The notes under the pieces: model-generated
What the model saw: only the letters and a program-made list of their open reading frames with translations
What the model was told of the DNA's origin: nothing
Database searches by the model: none
Shown: in pieces, positions 63,396-64,000 of the stretch
Layout: each line of letters starts with the position of its first letter
Position numbering within the stretch: the first letter of the stretch is position 1
Program-made: the position numbers and the translations under genes
Assembly (NCBI RefSeq): GCF_008000895.1
Contig: NZ_CP042823.1
Span: forward strand, 5,602,501-5,666,500
Reading direction: 5' to 3'
Length of the DNA: 64,000 bases
From: Methylobacterium sp. WL1
Lineage (GTDB): Bacteria; Pseudomonadota; Alphaproteobacteria; Rhizobiales; Beijerinckiaceae

Positions 63396-64000
63396 ATGGA
63401 TGCGAACGGGCCAAAATCGCCGGTGGTGCCGCGATCGACCGCCGCTGCCGACTACGAACATGTGCCGCGGCCGGTCGCGGTCGTCCGCAAGCCGCTTCCG
63501 GCCGGGAGCGGCACCGGCCTGCATGCACACATCCGGGCGCAGCTCCTTTACGCAACGGCAGGGCTGATGAGCGCCGCGGCCGAGGACGGCACGTGGGTCG
63601 TGCCGGAGGGGCACGCCCTCTGGATCCCGCCGGGCTTGCCCCACGCCACGGTCACCCACGGACCCGTGGCCTTGTGCACGGCCTATCTCGACCCCGCCGC
63701 CGTGGACGCGTTTCCGACGATCTGCCGGGTGATCGCGGTCTCCGCGCTCCTGGCTTCCGCCCTGACCGCCCTTGCGGAGGAACCGGTCCTGTACGACGAG
63801 GCCGGCCGCGGCGGTCACCTCGCCGCCCTGGTGCTCGACGAGATCGGCCGGGCGCCCGAGACGCCGCTGACCCTGCCGCTGCCGCGGGATGCCCGCCTGC
63901 GCCGGGTCTGCCTCGGCCTGATCGAGGATCCCGCCGCGGCCGACGACCTCGACGCCTGGGCCGACCGCGCCGGGGCGAGCCGACGCACCCTGACCCGGCG
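63396..64000 (+). CDS. AraC-family transcriptional regulator with cupin sensor (3' end cut by window edge)
   Basis: Open from an ATG at 63396 through the window edge. The first 150 residues form a cupin-type sensor (GTWVVPEGHALWIPPGLPHA, typical AraC_N). The visible C-terminal part begins the HTH region (DDLDAWADRAGASRRTLTR), i.e. the first AraC helix-turn-helix; the second HTH is beyond base 64000. Adjacent divergent MFS gene is the obvious target. Such pairs respond to a drug or metabolite. Confidence 0.87.
   Translation, partial: MDANGPKSPVVPRSTAAADYEHVPRPVAVVRKPLPAGSGTGLHAHIRAQLLYATAGLMSAAAEDGTWVVPEGHALWIPPGLPHATVTHGPVALCTAYLDPAAVDAFPTICRVIAVSALLASALTALAEEPVLYDEAGRGGHLAALVLDEIGRAPETPLTLPLPRDARLRRVCLGLIEDPAAADDLDAWADRAGASRRTLTR

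Overview
This 64 kb of high-GC DNA comes from a methylotrophic alphaproteobacterium, almost certainly a Methylobacterium (or Methylorubrum). The strongest evidence is a contiguous serine-cycle locus at 38750-49123: sgaA, hprA, mtdA, fchA, mtkA, mtkB, ppc and mclA. This gene set and order is characteristic of that genus. The species cannot be fixed from the sequence alone. I see no rRNA, tRNA, CRISPR array or intact insertion sequence. Almost all genes are tightly packed chromosomal genes.

Layout. 1-6816: a partial J-domain protein, bolA, arfB, a DUF1275 membrane protein, a TPR-methyltransferase, and an overlapping operon of ligase-associated exonuclease, ATP-dependent DNA ligase and a YjbQ-like enzyme. 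6937-15215: an orphan flagellar hook/rod-type gene, then a metal-type tripartite RND efflux operon facing a COG0523/CobW metallochaperone across an intergenic region with a Zur-like palindrome. 15396-20703: a small exported protein, an O-antigen ligase-like protein and a large hybrid histidine kinase. 20711-25649: an EthD-like pair, a RelE/HTH toxin-antitoxin module bracketed by a perfect 38-bp direct repeat, a type II NADH dehydrogenase, maleylacetoacetate isomerase, and a racemase-like protein lacking both catalytic cysteines. 26493-38195: moaB, an amino-acid permease, a small glycosyltransferase-like protein, a radical SAM protein whose 5' end contains a consensus ParB-binding parS site, a chemoreceptor, a membrane PQQ dehydrogenase, RNase HII, a frameshifted GT4 glycosyltransferase and an LpxH-type phosphatase.

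38750-49123 is the serine cycle. SgaA and HprA convert serine plus glyoxylate to glycerate. MtdA and FchA interconvert methylene-, methenyl- and formyl-tetrahydrofolate to feed C1 units in. Ppc makes oxaloacetate. MtkAB activates malate and MclA cleaves malyl-CoA to acetyl-CoA and glyoxylate. A perfect 16-bp hairpin lies between sgaA and hprA, a Rho-independent terminator follows fchA, and a long inverted repeat precedes ppc, so the locus looks like several expression units.

49215-64000: a three-gene overlapping operon (PIG-L deacetylase, NodS-like methyltransferase, GT2 glycosyltransferase) reminiscent of the NodB/NodS/NodC logic; an XRE regulator; a META-domain protein; a patch with three unrecognised small genes; gamma-carbonic anhydrase; pyrophosphatase; acetyltransferases; a phosphatase; a BrnT/BrnA module; pheA, kdsB and a membrane cytochrome c (a block I recall being conserved in rhizobia); two MFS transporters; and a partial AraC-type regulator at the right edge.
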